A stretch of DNA of 48,803 bases from an uncultured Lachnospiraceae bacterium (GCA_910588405.1 CAJUPT010000007.1:28811-77613), one strand, 5' to 3'. Counted from the first letter of the stretch, positions 33,037-42,258 are shown. The notes: generated by a model from the letters alone, not told the origin. A program made the numbers and translations.

Positions 33037-34218
33037 TTACTGATCCGTTTTCAGCCGCAGCTCGCTCTTATAACCATTTGATGTCAAAACCGCCAGAACT
33101 GTCTGCTCAGGCCTCAGGTACCCAAGTTCCAACGCCCGCTTTACACAAGGGTAAACCACGGCCGATGAGGATTCCAGAAACAGCCCGTGACGGCCCATGG
33201 CAAGCATTGCTTCTTCCGCCTCCATTCCTACAGGACTTATGGCAAATCCATCCGTCCCTTTCAGGGCGTACACAGACTGCCAGGTTGCGGTTCCCCCGCC
33301 TATGGAATCCATTTTAGAAGAATCCCCGGCGAATTTTTCCCTGTGGTCCCTCCCCTGTCTCAGGATCAGTTCCAGGCGGGGGAAGGGCTCACAGGCAGCC
33401 AGCCTGGGCATCCGGCTGATCAGGCCTTGAAGCAGCAGATCATGGAAGCCCTCATATACGCCGTACAGCAGGTCTCCCCGGCAGGTAGGGATCAGGACGC
33501 AGTCTGGCAGGGCTCCCTCCATCTGTTCATACAGTTCAAAGGCAAGGGTTTTATACCCCTGTATGCCAAAAGGCGAACTGCCGGTAGGAATGTCCAATAA
33601 ATTTGTCGCGCAATACCAGCCCTCATTCATATGCTCCCTCTGATAAGAAAGACGGTCCGCCGAGGTTTTTGTCAGCACCATCTTTGCCCCCGAAGCGTCC
33701 GAAGCGTTTTTCCAGACAAAAGGGATATCCTCAGTGGATACGTTCACACACCGCAGTCCCTCCGCCGCCGCGTAAGCGGCAAGAGAGGCTGCCTCATTTC
33801 CGCTGGAAGCGCATGTCACGGTTTTATAGCCCGCTTCCTTTGCCCTGGCCGTAATAAATGGGTTCATACGGTCTTTGTGGGAGCCCGTAGGGTTTTGAAA
33901 TTCATTTTTTGTATAAAACCCGGCTATCCCCAGTTCTTCTGCCAGAGCAGCAAGATGAAGCAGCGGCGTCTGCCCCTCTCCCAGTGTCACGGTATCAGAA
34001 TAAGGCAGGAACTGGCCGTAACGTTTCATGCCCTTTTCCTTCACCTGAATCATCGCGTCCCCTTCATAGACAAAGGTTAAGCTGGCATTTTCCCCCTCCT
34101 TAAAACATGCCGGACAGCCATAAAAATAATCGCCGACCGGATATTCCTTCCCACATTTTAAACATTTCATCCTTTTGATTCTGGGATTCAAAGGATGCCC
34201 ATTTCTATTCTCCATCAT
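33037..34218 (-). CDS. Threonine-synthase-like PLP-dependent enzyme
   Basis: 393 residues; ATG 34218 (GGAGGAAGGT before it) overlaps the stop of the upstream ATPase gene (ATGA). An N-terminal zinc ribbon (Cys 19, 22, 35, 38) precedes the fold-type II PLP domain. The PLP lysine is K115 in NPTGSHKDR, and the phosphate-binding loop lies in CASSGNEAASLAAY. Canonical threonine synthases have NPTGSFKDR, so Phe is replaced by His next to the catalytic Lys. Related enzymes make threonine, cysteate, diaminopropionate and similar amino acids. Located inside a B12-regulated metal/peptide importer operon, it is unlikely to be the housekeeping enzyme; a metallophore precursor is one possibility. Confidence 0.85.
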   Translation of the reverse strand: MMENRNGHPLNPRIKRMKCLKCGKEYPVGDYFYGCPACFKEGENASLTFVYEGDAMIQVKEKGMKRYGQFLPYSDTVTLGEGQTPLLHLAALAEELGIAGFYTKNEFQNPTGSHKDRMNPFITARAKEAGYKTVTCASSGNEAASLAAYAAAEGLRCVNVSTEDIPFVWKNASDASGAKMVLTKTSADRLSYQREHMNEGWYCATNLLDIPTGSSPFGIQGYKTLAFELYEQMEGALPDCVLIPTCRGDLLYGVYEGFHDLLLQGLISRMPRLAACEPFPRLELILRQGRDHREKFAGDSSKMDSIGGGTATWQSVYALKGTDGFAISPVGMEAEEAMLAMGRHGLFLESSSAVVYPCVKRALELGYLRPEQTVLAVLTSNGYKSELRLKTDQ

Positions 34219-35180
34219 ACCTTCCTCCGGCTCAATTTATATGATTCGCGCGGCAGATGACAGGCCGCCCAATGTCCTGGTTCCAGTTCTGCCATCATGG
34301 GAACCTCATGGCCGCACCGCTCTTTACGGCCGGCGCAAAATTCATAAAATACACATCCTCCCGGCCCGGTTCCCATGTTTTGTGGAACGGAAGGCATCAA
34401 AGACGCCTTCCCCTGCCCATCCAGCATAAACGCCTGGCCGCAGTCCGCCAGAAGCTTCGTATAAGGATGCGCCGGATGCGTAAGCACCTGGTTTGTCTCT
34501 CCTTCTTCTACCAGCCTTCCCCTGTACATAACCAGAATCCTGGTACACATACAGGAAACCAGCGCCAAATCGTGAGAGATAAACAGATAGGTCAATTCCC
34601 GCTCCTCCTTCAAACGCTTCAGCAGCCCGATAATCTGCGCCTGTACGGATACGTCCAGAGCACTGGTAGCCTCATCGCACAGCAGAAGCCCGGGGGCTGT
34701 CAGCAGCGCACGGGCAATGGCAATCCGCTGGCATTCCCCTCCGCTTAGCCTGGAAACCTTCCTGCCTGCGTATTCTCCCGGCAGTTCAACCATTTTAAGC
34801 GCCCTGACAATTTCCTGGGACGCCGCCCCGCGCCCAAGACGCCCTCTGCGTCCGTGCCTTAAAGCTTCCCTGAGGCTTGAAAAAACAGTCATGGAACTGT
34901 CGAAAGAATCCAGGGGATCCTGAAACACCATGTTGATGTCATTTTTCCATTTTCTCCCGCTTTGGAGCCGGTAAGGCTTCCCATTTACCAGAATCCAGCC
35001 TTCCGTAGGCGGTTCAAGCCCTGCTATCATACGGGCCATGGTACTTTTCCCACAGCCACTCTCCCCTACCAGGCCCACAGATTCCCCCGCGCTGACCTGA
35101 AAACTGACATGGTCCACCGCCGTAATCCCGTCATATTTTTTGACCAGATCCTTTACTTCCAAAAATGCCTGTCCATCCAT
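34215..35180 (-). CDS. Nickel/peptide ABC importer ATPase (OppF/NikE type)
   Basis: 321 residues from ATG 35180 (AGGGGATAAT in front). Walker A GLVGESGCGKST, Q-loop NMVFQDPLDSFD, signature LSGGECQR and Walker B LLLCDEATSALD are intact. The C-terminal FYEFCAGRKERCG cysteines belong to the oligopeptide/nickel transporter C-terminal domain. It pairs with the other ATPase upstream and is translationally coupled to the PLP enzyme gene. Confidence 0.92.
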   Translation of the reverse strand: MDGQAFLEVKDLVKKYDGITAVDHVSFQVSAGESVGLVGESGCGKSTMARMIAGLEPPTEGWILVNGKPYRLQSGRKWKNDINMVFQDPLDSFDSSMTVFSSLREALRHGRRGRLGRGAASQEIVRALKMVELPGEYAGRKVSRLSGGECQRIAIARALLTAPGLLLCDEATSALDVSVQAQIIGLLKRLKEERELTYLFISHDLALVSCMCTRILVMYRGRLVEEGETNQVLTHPAHPYTKLLADCGQAFMLDGQGKASLMPSVPQNMGTGPGGCVFYEFCAGRKERCGHEVPMMAELEPGHWAACHLPRESYKLSRRKV

Positions 35181-35181
35181 A

Positions 35182-36114
35182 TTATCCCCTGTCTGTGTCA
35201 TGGCACATCACCAAGCGGCTGTCCGGGGCTTCTCTCATGGAAGGCATCCGAATGCCGCAGACTTTTGCGACGGCAGGGCACCTTGCGTAGAAAGGACAGC
35301 CCACTCCCGCTTCCTCGCGGTACCGTGTCTTTGTCTGAGGCACGCTCCCGTCCATTTTCAGGACGGAATCCATCAGAAGCCGGGTATAGGGATGGAGGGG
35401 CCGCGACAATACCGGCCCGCAGCCGCCCCACTCCACCAGCCGCCCTTTATACATGACGCCTACTAAGTCCGACATCTGCGCTACCACACCCATATTATGT
35501 GTCACCATCAAAATAGAGGCATTGCTGTTTTCACGCAGCTTTTTCATTGTTTCCACCACCTCCACCTGAACTGTCACATCCAGCGCCGACGTCGGCTCGT
35601 CTGCCAGGATCAGGGAAGGTTCCATAACCATGGCCAGCGCAATGGCCACGCGCTGGTTTGTGCCGCCGCTTAACATCACCGGATATGTATGTAGAATCCT
35701 TTCCGGTTCTTTTAATGACAGCCGTTCCATACAGGCTATGGCCCTTTTTTCGGACTCGCTCCTGCTGATCCTGCCCTTTGTCCGCAGCGCCTCATAAAAC
35801 TGGCTTCCGATTTTTGTCACCGGATCCATAGAACGGCCTGCCTGCTGGTATACGGTCGCGATTTTCGTCCCCCTCAGGCGCCGCAGCTGATCCGGCTCCA
35901 TGGAAGAAAGCTCCATGCCCTCAAATGTAACGGCGCCTTCACACAGCCGGACCCCCTCCGCCAGAAGGCCGGTGACCGCTTTTAGCAAAGTACTTTTCCC
36001 ACTTCCGCTTTCCCCCACAATACTGACCGTTTCCCCCGGTTTTACGGAAAAAGACACCCGTTCTAATATTTTTTTATCTCCGTAGGCCACCGATACATTT
36101 TTTATCTCAAGCAT
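35182..36114 (-). CDS. Nickel/peptide ABC importer ATPase (OppD/NikD type)
   Basis: 310 residues from ATG 36114 (AAAAGGAGCGGCC in front). Walker A SIVGESGSGKST, signature LSGGTNQR and Walker B LILADEPTSALD are intact. The C-terminal tail has CPFYARCPAVAKVC, the cysteine cluster of the oligo/dipeptide transporter C-terminal region. It overlaps nothing but abuts the next ATPase gene by one base. Confidence 0.92.
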   Translation of the reverse strand: MLEIKNVSVAYGDKKILERVSFSVKPGETVSIVGESGSGKSTLLKAVTGLLAEGVRLCEGAVTFEGMELSSMEPDQLRRLRGTKIATVYQQAGRSMDPVTKIGSQFYEALRTKGRISRSESEKRAIACMERLSLKEPERILHTYPVMLSGGTNQRVAIALAMVMEPSLILADEPTSALDVTVQVEVVETMKKLRENSNASILMVTHNMGVVAQMSDLVGVMYKGRLVEWGGCGPVLSRPLHPYTRLLMDSVLKMDGSVPQTKTRYREEAGVGCPFYARCPAVAKVCGIRMPSMREAPDSRLVMCHDTDRG

Positions 36115-36142
36115 GGCCGCTCCTTTTCCCGGATCATTCCAT

Positions 36143-37753
36143 TCAATTAATGTCCGTGTTCTCACTCAGGAAATACAGCTCTGTTCCCTGTGTGGCGTAG
36201 CCTGTCACAGCCTCCCTTGCCGCCACCTGGTATTTCTGATGGCCCAGTTCCAAAAAGCCGCAGTCCTCCACTACCTTTTCCTGAATCTGCTTCGCCAGCT
36301 CCACTCTCTGCTCCGGATCAAATTCCCTGTCAAGCTGTTCGATCAGCCCGTCCACCTCCGGATTTGAATAGCCGCCATAGTTATAGCTGGCTCCGGTCTT
36401 TAACAGGATATCCGTGAAATACTGAGGGTCCGCCACCGGCGCCATGATATTGCTGTTCAGCGCCATATCAAACTCCCCTTTTTTCAGCAATTCAATATGA
36501 GGGTCATAATCATTCAGCTCGATATCAATCTGAACCCCAACCTCTTTCAGCATAGACTGCATGGCCTCGCACATCGTGGGGAGTACGCTGCCCCGGGAGC
36601 CATACGTAAGGAATTTAATTGTCAATGGCTGCCCGTCTTTTTCCAGAATGCCGTCACCGTCGCTGTCCGTATAGCCTGCGTCCGCCAAAAGCTTTTTCGC
36701 GCCTTCCGGATCATAGGGAACGCCTTCGACGTCACCATAAGCAAAGCTTACCGGGAATATGGCCGTGGCAGCCTCCGTGTTCCCTTTGTTCACCACATTG
36801 GCCAGCGTCTCCCTGTCCACAGCCATGGTAATGGCTTTCCTGACGTCCAGTTCCGCCAGCGCAGGGCTGTTGTAATTAAAATATACGGTCTGCCCCCGGG
36901 AGCCTGTTTCTTTCGTCACCGTAAACCCATCCCGTCCTTCAAACTGCGCCACATTTTCCGTAGGCATCTGGAAGGTAATGTCCACCTCACCGTTATCCAG
37001 TGCCATTGCCAGGGCATTGCCTTCATTAATGATTTTAATCGTCACCGTATCCAGTTTCGGCACGCCGTTCCAGTAGTCCCGGTTCGCTTCCAATTCATAG
37101 ACTTCTTCCGTCATGGATGTGATCACAAACGGGCCGGTCCCCACAGGTATAGCCCCTTCCGTTTCCAAAGTTTCCACATCTAAAATTGTGCAGACCATAT
37201 CCGCCATGTTTGTGGGCAGCGCCGCGTTAATATCCTTTGTGGTCACGGTTATGGCCTGTCCGTCGGCCTCTATCGTGTCAATATTTAACATGGACACGGC
37301 ACGGTCATTCTTTTCTATGGTGCGCTCCAGGCAGGCCTTTACCGCCGCCCCGTCCAGGGGCTTTCCATTCGTAAACCGGATGCCGTCCTTCAGCGTGAAT
37401 TTCCAGGTTAAATCATCCACCTGTTCATAGGTATCTACCAGCCAGGGCTCAAGCTTCAGTTCATCGTTCAATTTGAAAAGCCTTTCTCCCACGCCTACCC
37501 TGGTAGCCTCCCAGCTGTTTGCCCCGGGATCCAGAGATTTTAACTGATAGTAGCCCACATTCAGATGCTTTCCGCTTTCAGGCTGCCCCTCCGGATTTGC
37601 GGATTTTTCCGTTTCCCCGACCTGGGCAACAGTTTCCTGGCTATCTGTCCGGGCAGCCGGACTTTCCGTTTCTTTGGCATCTTTACCCTGGCAGCCCGCC
37701 AGCACGGACACTGACAGCAGCGCCGACAAAAACACCGCGATCGCTTTTCTCAT
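36143..37753 (-). CDS. Substrate-binding lipoprotein of nickel/peptide importer (SBP family 5)
   Basis: 536 residues. Lipobox LAGC with Cys 21, then a Glu/Ser/Thr linker. The family-5 binding fold is recognisable from LDPGANSWEATRVGVGERLF, LKDGIRFTNGKPLDGAAVKA and NYDPEGAKKLL-type segments (here VPYDPEGAKKLLADAGYTDS). Such proteins bind peptides, nickel- or cobalt-metallophore complexes, or heme. B12 control of the operon favours a cobalt, nickel or corrinoid-related ligand. Start ATG 37753 after AAGGAGGATGCAAGAAG. Confidence 0.9.
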   Translation of the reverse strand: MRKAIAVFLSALLSVSVLAGCQGKDAKETESPAARTDSQETVAQVGETEKSANPEGQPESGKHLNVGYYQLKSLDPGANSWEATRVGVGERLFKLNDELKLEPWLVDTYEQVDDLTWKFTLKDGIRFTNGKPLDGAAVKACLERTIEKNDRAVSMLNIDTIEADGQAITVTTKDINAALPTNMADMVCTILDVETLETEGAIPVGTGPFVITSMTEEVYELEANRDYWNGVPKLDTVTIKIINEGNALAMALDNGEVDITFQMPTENVAQFEGRDGFTVTKETGSRGQTVYFNYNSPALAELDVRKAITMAVDRETLANVVNKGNTEAATAIFPVSFAYGDVEGVPYDPEGAKKLLADAGYTDSDGDGILEKDGQPLTIKFLTYGSRGSVLPTMCEAMQSMLKEVGVQIDIELNDYDPHIELLKKGEFDMALNSNIMAPVADPQYFTDILLKTGASYNYGGYSNPEVDGLIEQLDREFDPEQRVELAKQIQEKVVEDCGFLELGHQKYQVAAREAVTGYATQGTELYFLSENTDIN

Positions 37754-37796
37754 CTTCTTGCATCCTCCTTATTTTGGTTTTTATCATTACCCGGCG

Positions 37797-38624
37797 TCAG
37801 CCGTTGTAATCCCGCATAAATTCCAGATAATCCCTGGCGCTGTCTCCCAGACGGTTTAAAATCACAACTGTCACAAAAATAGCCAGGCCGGGAGCCAGCG
37901 CCTGCCATGGCGCCGTCATCAGCACCTTACGCCCCTCATTCATCATAAATCCCCACTCCGGATACGGCGGCTTCGACGACAGGCCCAGAAAAGACAAACC
38001 GGACAGTAAAAGCATCGTCGTAGACAGAGCGGTCATCATCGTAATCAATAAAATATTCCGGATATTCGGAAGCACATGCCATAAAATGATCTCAGGGGCG
38101 CTCTGGCCGCAAAGCCTGGCTGCCCGGATAAAATTCGCGTTCCGGATTTTCATAACGGCGCTGCGGCTCATCCTGGCATAAGTGACCCATCCGATAGAAA
38201 CCAAAGCCAGAACGGCATTCCTAAGCCCCGCCCCCAACACGCCGGCCACCGCAATGGACATGACCTGGCCGGGAAATGACTGGATGATCAGCAAAAGCTT
38301 TTGAATCACCGCGTCTACACAGCCGCCCCAATACCCCGCCGCCACACCCAGCGCCGTGCCGATCAGCGCCGTGGCCAGCACGATGGCGGCAGTAGCCAGC
38401 AGGGAACTCCCCGCCCCGGCAAGTATCCGTGAGAACATACACCGGCCCAGGTTATCCGTCCCAAGCCAGAATTCCCGGTTCGGCGGTGTATCTATGGCCA
38501 TAAAATCCGTTTCATAAGGGTCATGGGGCGCAATGTCCTCTCCAAAAACAGCCACAAACAACAGCCCGGCCGTCAAAACCACATATAAAACAAGACGCAG
38601 CCTTAATCTTTTTTTCTGCCTCAT
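37797..38624 (-). CDS. Nickel/peptide ABC importer permease (NikC/OppC type)
   Basis: 275 residues with six predicted membrane segments. FWLGTDNLGRCMFSRILAGA is the typical OppC N-terminal motif (GTDxxGRDxxSR). The EAA loop is ARLCGQSAPEIILWHVLPNI. Its ATG overlaps the stop of the other permease gene by four bases. Part of the riboswitch-3 operon. Confidence 0.92.
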   Translation of the reverse strand: MRQKKRLRLRLVLYVVLTAGLLFVAVFGEDIAPHDPYETDFMAIDTPPNREFWLGTDNLGRCMFSRILAGAGSSLLATAAIVLATALIGTALGVAAGYWGGCVDAVIQKLLLIIQSFPGQVMSIAVAGVLGAGLRNAVLALVSIGWVTYARMSRSAVMKIRNANFIRAARLCGQSAPEIILWHVLPNIRNILLITMMTALSTTMLLLSGLSFLGLSSKPPYPEWGFMMNEGRKVLMTAPWQALAPGLAIFVTVVILNRLGDSARDYLEFMRDYNG

Positions 38625-39583
38625 CCTTTTCCCCCTTCCCTTTTACGAGCCCGTACCCGCGGATCAAACAAACCATATGACAGCTCCGTAAAGCCATAAA
38701 CCAGGAAAAAGATGACGGCCACGATCACGACAAAGCCCTGGACGATTGTATAATCCCTTAAATGAATGGCATCCATCACCAGCTTTCCGATTCCAGGGAA
38801 GGAAAAAATCGTTTCGGTAATGGCAGTTCCGCCTAACAGCTCCCCAAAAGAAAGGGCAATCAGGGTGATAATCGGCAGCATCGCGTTTTTTAATACATGG
38901 GCAAACAGAATTCTTGTTTCCCTGATTCCTCTGGACCGCAATCCGTCCACATAAGAAGCCTTTAATTCATCAGATATCATAGAACGGACCTGACGCGCCA
39001 TTTTCGCGCAGATACCCGTAGCCAGCGTTATAACGGGAAGGATAATACCTGCCGCGCCTGCCATACTGCTGCTGATCGGCACCAATCGCAGCCGATAAGC
39101 GAACAGATACAGAAATCCCAGCCCCACCATAAAAACCGGCATGGACATACGCAGAAAAATAATAAAGCCGGCAACCCTGTCAAACATGGAGTTTTTTCTG
39201 ACCGCGGCGTAAACCCCCACGGGGAGCGCCACGGCCACACCACAAGCCAGGCTGAGTACCGATAACGCCAGGCTGCTTTTCAAAGCCGTAAGCAGCTGTC
39301 GTGTCACGTCCTTGCCGTCGATCATGGACTTTCCCAAATCACCCTTCGCAAAGTTTAAAAGCCAGCTGCCATACTGAACCAGAAACGGACGGTTTAAACC
39401 CATCTCCTCCCGCTTTTCTTCTATCGCCTCCTGGGAAGGCATGCTGCCGCCGGCTCTTAAAAGAGCCTCCGCCGGGTCGCCGGGAGACAGGTACATCAGA
39501 GAAAAGGACAGAAATGTGACGCCTGCCAGCAGAACCAGAAGCCCTCCCAGCCTGGATAAAACAAAGCTTATGTTTCTTTTCAT
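38621..39583 (-). CDS. Nickel/peptide ABC importer permease (NikB/OppB type)
   Basis: 320 residues, six membrane segments. The start has the hallmark LLAGVTFLSFSLMYLSPGDP, and the EAA loop region is RSRGIRETRILFAHVLKNAM. First gene of the operon; ATG 39583 is preceded by GGAAGGAGGAGAGC. About 300 bp separate it from riboswitch 3; the gap contains the riboswitch terminator, the interspersed repeat and a 10-bp tandem repeat. Confidence 0.92.
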   Translation of the reverse strand: MKRNISFVLSRLGGLLVLLAGVTFLSFSLMYLSPGDPAEALLRAGGSMPSQEAIEEKREEMGLNRPFLVQYGSWLLNFAKGDLGKSMIDGKDVTRQLLTALKSSLALSVLSLACGVAVALPVGVYAAVRKNSMFDRVAGFIIFLRMSMPVFMVGLGFLYLFAYRLRLVPISSSMAGAAGIILPVITLATGICAKMARQVRSMISDELKASYVDGLRSRGIRETRILFAHVLKNAMLPIITLIALSFGELLGGTAITETIFSFPGIGKLVMDAIHLRDYTIVQGFVVIVAVIFFLVYGFTELSYGLFDPRVRARKREGGKG

Positions 39584-39614
39584 GCTCTCCTCCTTCCGGT
39601 GCGCCCGACGTAAT

Positions 39615-39634
39615 TATCGAAATCTATCGAAATC
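39615..39634. repeat. 10-bp tandem repeat before the permease gene
   Basis: TATCGAAATC twice in tandem. A related GAAATC-TATC-GATTTC inverted repeat lies at 41370-41385 before the second transporter cluster's end. Confidence 0.4.
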
Positions 39635-39718
39635 GACATAATCCGACAAGATACATCATCGCAAAACATGCCCCTGTATGCCTTTGAATACCGGCATACT
39701 TTAACGGATGCTTCACTA

Positions 39719-39802
39719 ATCGAGCGGGAGAAAATTTTTCCCCTACTCGCTGCGCCGGGGCATGCCGCGTAAGCAATATATACCATCCTGCCCTGCGCAC
39801 AT
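39719..39802 (-). repeat. Interspersed repeat, copy 2
   Basis: Matches 14911-15000 over ~85 bp: the GGTATATA, TGCTTACGC, GCCCCGGCGC and GGGAAAAATTTT blocks all occur in the same order and orientation. It lies directly after the T tract of the riboswitch-3 terminator, just as copy 1 follows the leader RNA terminator. Confidence 0.7.
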
Positions 39803-39828
39803 AAAAAAGAAGCCGTGCGTACACAGCT
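39803..39828 (-). terminator. Expression-platform terminator of riboswitch 3
   Basis: AGCTGTG and CACGGCT pair around TACG, then TCTTTTTT, about 85 nt after the B12 box. Confidence 0.75.
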
Positions 39829-39912
39829 CCCATACACCATTCATCTATTTCCGGGCACCACAAAAAGGCCATGCCCATACATACACTTTCGACGGAAGCT
39901 CTGTATCGGTCA

Positions 39913-40078
39913 GATGATGCAGGTTTCCTGACTTATGGCTGTTCGCGCCGCCTTTCGCCTTCTCGCTTTTCGCAATGGCATCCCGAAAGGCAGCTCCCAA
40001 TTACAGTGACCGGATCGTCCAGGATTCTCACCTGGTTCCCTATTATCTTCGGCCGTTGTACGGCAAAAGCACATCATC
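39913..40078 (-). promoter_or_regulatory. Cobalamin riboswitch 3 (nickel/peptide importer operon)
   Basis: Minus strand: GGGAACCAGGTGAGAATCC, GATCCGGTCACTGTAATTG, GCCATTG (one change from GCCACTG), GAAGG, and the B12 box AAGTCAGGAAACCTGC. P1 is GATGATG/CATCATC. A terminator follows. It makes the eight-gene operon B12-responsive. Confidence 0.9.
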
Positions 40079-40216
40079 CGTTTATGTTACGTTCATTAAA
40101 TCACAAATGCGAAAAGATGGCAAACGCAATTTTTCGATTGTTTTGTTCGGTTTTTTTCTGTATAATACCTTCAAAGCACGATAAAGACTACTCTGCATTT
40201 CCTGAAAGGAGCGACT

Positions 40217-41113
40217 ATGAACACCGAATCTCTGAAAACCTTTTTAACCGTGGCCGATACCAAAAATTTCAGAAAAGCATCTCAACAGCTATATATCGCG
40301 CAGTCCACTGTCAGTTCCCGCATTCAGGAACTGGAAAACAGCCTGGGGCAAAAGCTTTTTGAGCGCACAAGCAAAGGCCTTTCCCTGACTCCTGCCGGGT
40401 ATCGGCTGATTCCTTATGCGCAAGACATGGTAAATCTGGAGCAAACCATGCGGTCCAGCGTCAGCCGGGGCGACACGCGGCTGCGTGCCCTGAATATAGG
40501 AATCAGCGACAGCATTTATTATGCCTATATGCGCCGTCTGGTTCCGGTTTTTTTAGAGGCACATCCGGAAATCTCTCTGAACTTCACCAGCAAAAGTTCT
40601 TCGGATATGATGAATTATCTGCAGGATGACCAGATCGACATCTGTATTTCCTTTCTCCCTAACTATGAAAAATCCTATGAAACATTTATACTGGCCAAAG
40701 ATGAAATTATCCTGGCCACCAACAGCCTGAACACAGCGTATGTCCATGGAATTTCAAAAGAAGCGCTGGGCACAATACCCGTTTACGCCTCCCTGTTTTT
40801 TAATGTTAACCGTGATATCAAGCAGTGGTATGCCGATATTTTTCCCGCTAATTTCCACTACCTCGTCCGTACCGATGTGATCTGGAACCTGATTTATTTC
40901 CTGAAAAACGGAAACGGATATGCCCTGATTCCCAGAACCTTTATCCGGGAGGAACTGGAGAACGGCTCTCTGATTTCCATTCCCATGAACTTTAAACGTC
41001 CCCCTCTTATATATATGTATGCCTGTTTAAAAAAACAGCTTATGCAGGAGCATAAAATACAGTGTTTTTTAGATGAGGTCATCAGAAAAATTCAGATTCG
41101 GAATATGGTCTGA
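40217..41113 (+). CDS. LysR-family transcriptional regulator
   Basis: 298 residues; ATG 40217 after GAAAGGAGCGACT, with a TTGTTT-N17-TATAAT promoter just upstream (40136-40164). The DNA-binding domain is LKTFLTVADTKNFRKASQQL then YIAQSTVSSRIQELENSLGQ, followed by a LysR effector domain. It is divergent from the riboswitch-controlled importer operon, so by the usual LysR arrangement it may regulate that operon at transcription initiation, adding a second input to B12. Ligand unknown. Confidence 0.88.
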   Translation: MNTESLKTFLTVADTKNFRKASQQLYIAQSTVSSRIQELENSLGQKLFERTSKGLSLTPAGYRLIPYAQDMVNLEQTMRSSVSRGDTRLRALNIGISDSIYYAYMRRLVPVFLEAHPEISLNFTSKSSSDMMNYLQDDQIDICISFLPNYEKSYETFILAKDEIILATNSLNTAYVHGISKEALGTIPVYASLFFNVNRDIKQWYADIFPANFHYLVRTDVIWNLIYFLKNGNGYALIPRTFIREELENGSLISIPMNFKRPPLIYMYACLKKQLMQEHKIQCFLDEVIRKIQIRNMV

Positions 41114-41499
41114 CCGGCTTCAGTTTTGTTTTTGGCAAGGCCCGGAGTTATTTGTCTGAATAAGTTGTTGGTGGTACGAATTATTTTTTAACCTTCGTGA
41201 CATTTTCGGCAACGATGAAAGAAGTAACCAAAACTGTATTGAATGTTTTTTGAATGCACCCTTAGTATACATGACGCAGGTTTCTCCCGCAAGCCTCCCG
41301 GGGGGATGTAATAGTTCATAAAATTCACCCATAATAATTATACAGATTTTATCCCCTATAGGGGCTTGTGAAATCTATCGATTTCGTTATATTGTAGTAT
41401 AATAATAAACTACCAGCTGAATCGAAGCAAGAAACTTTTAAAGAGATACGGAATGAAAAATAATCTGGCAGAACAGAATAATTTCAGTTCCGTTTTAAC
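41114..41499. other. Intergenic, no gene seen
   Basis: 386 bp between convergent genes. It contains palindromes CCCCTATAGGGG (41353-41364) and GAAATC-TATC-GATTTC (41370-41385) and a short minus-strand frame without a ribosome binding site. No clear T-tract terminator for either neighbour was found. Confidence 0.4.
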
Positions 41500-42258
41500 T
41501 TACAAAACGGCGTCCACCAGACGCCTGGTATACTCGGACTTGGGGGCCAGAATCACCTCGTCCGGCGTTCCGGATTCCACCACCTTCCCGTCACGCAGCA
41601 CCAGCACCCTGTCGCAGAACATCTGAACCAATGCCAGGTTGTGGCAGATAAAGATATAGGACAACCCGTCCGCCTTCTGCATCGACTGCAGCAGCTCCAC
41701 AATCTGTTTCTGGACGGTGACATCCAGGGCGCTGGTAGCTTCATCGCAGATCAGGATCTTCGGCCCGATGGCCAGCGCCCTGGCAATGGCCGCCCTCTGG
41801 CACTGGCCGCCGCTGACCTCATGGGGATAACGGCCGGCAAACTCTTCTGGCAGGCCGCAATGCTCCAGAAGCCCCACGGCCCGCTTCCGGCGTTCCTCTT
41901 TGGAAAAGCCATGGTTTTTCAGGCTTTCGCCGATTCCGTCCCCCAGCGTACGCCGGGGGTCAAAAGAGCCTGCCGGATTCTGGAACACCATCTGCATGTC
42001 TGCGTAAATATCCCGCAGCGCCGCGCCCTTTACGTGGGTAATGTCCTTTCCGTTTACGGCAATCGTACCCTCCGTCGCGTCGATCAGCCTGGTAACCAGC
42101 TTTGCGACCGTGCTCTTGCCGGAGCCTGACTCTCCCACAACGCCTAATATCTCCCCGGGAAACAGCCGGAAGCTTACATGGTCAACAGCGACAAAATCCT
42201 CTTTCCCCCGTTTCTGAAATATCTTCGTCAGGTTCTTAACCTCCAAAATGGGTTCCAT
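41500..42258 (-). CDS. Second nickel/peptide importer ATPase (OppF/NikE type)
   Basis: 252 residues; ATG 42258 after GGAGGAGCTAA. Walker A GVVGESGSGKST, Q-loop QMVFQNPAGSFD, signature VSGGQCQR and Walker B ILICDEATSALD are intact. It is shorter than its counterpart at 34215 and lacks the cysteine-containing C-terminal domain, which fits NikE-like rather than OppF-like length. Last gene of the second cluster. Confidence 0.92.
   Translation of the reverse strand: MEPILEVKNLTKIFQKRGKEDFVAVDHVSFRLFPGEILGVVGESGSGKSTVAKLVTRLIDATEGTIAVNGKDITHVKGAALRDIYADMQMVFQNPAGSFDPRRTLGDGIGESLKNHGFSKEERRKRAVGLLEHCGLPEEFAGRYPHEVSGGQCQRAAIARALAIGPKILICDEATSALDVTVQKQIVELLQSMQKADGLSYIFICHNLALVQMFCDRVLVLRDGKVVESGTPDEVILAPKSEYTRRLVDAVL

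Noticed and set aside
39580..39878. Minus-strand frames containing RRAGWYILLTRHAPAQR
   Set aside because: Same repeat-derived peptide as at 14911-15000; it crosses the riboswitch terminator and has no start signal.
39913..40078. NiCo (czcD-type) riboswitch for the nickel/peptide importer
   Set aside because: The B12 box, GCCATTG and GGGAACCAGGTG landmarks identify a cobalamin riboswitch instead.
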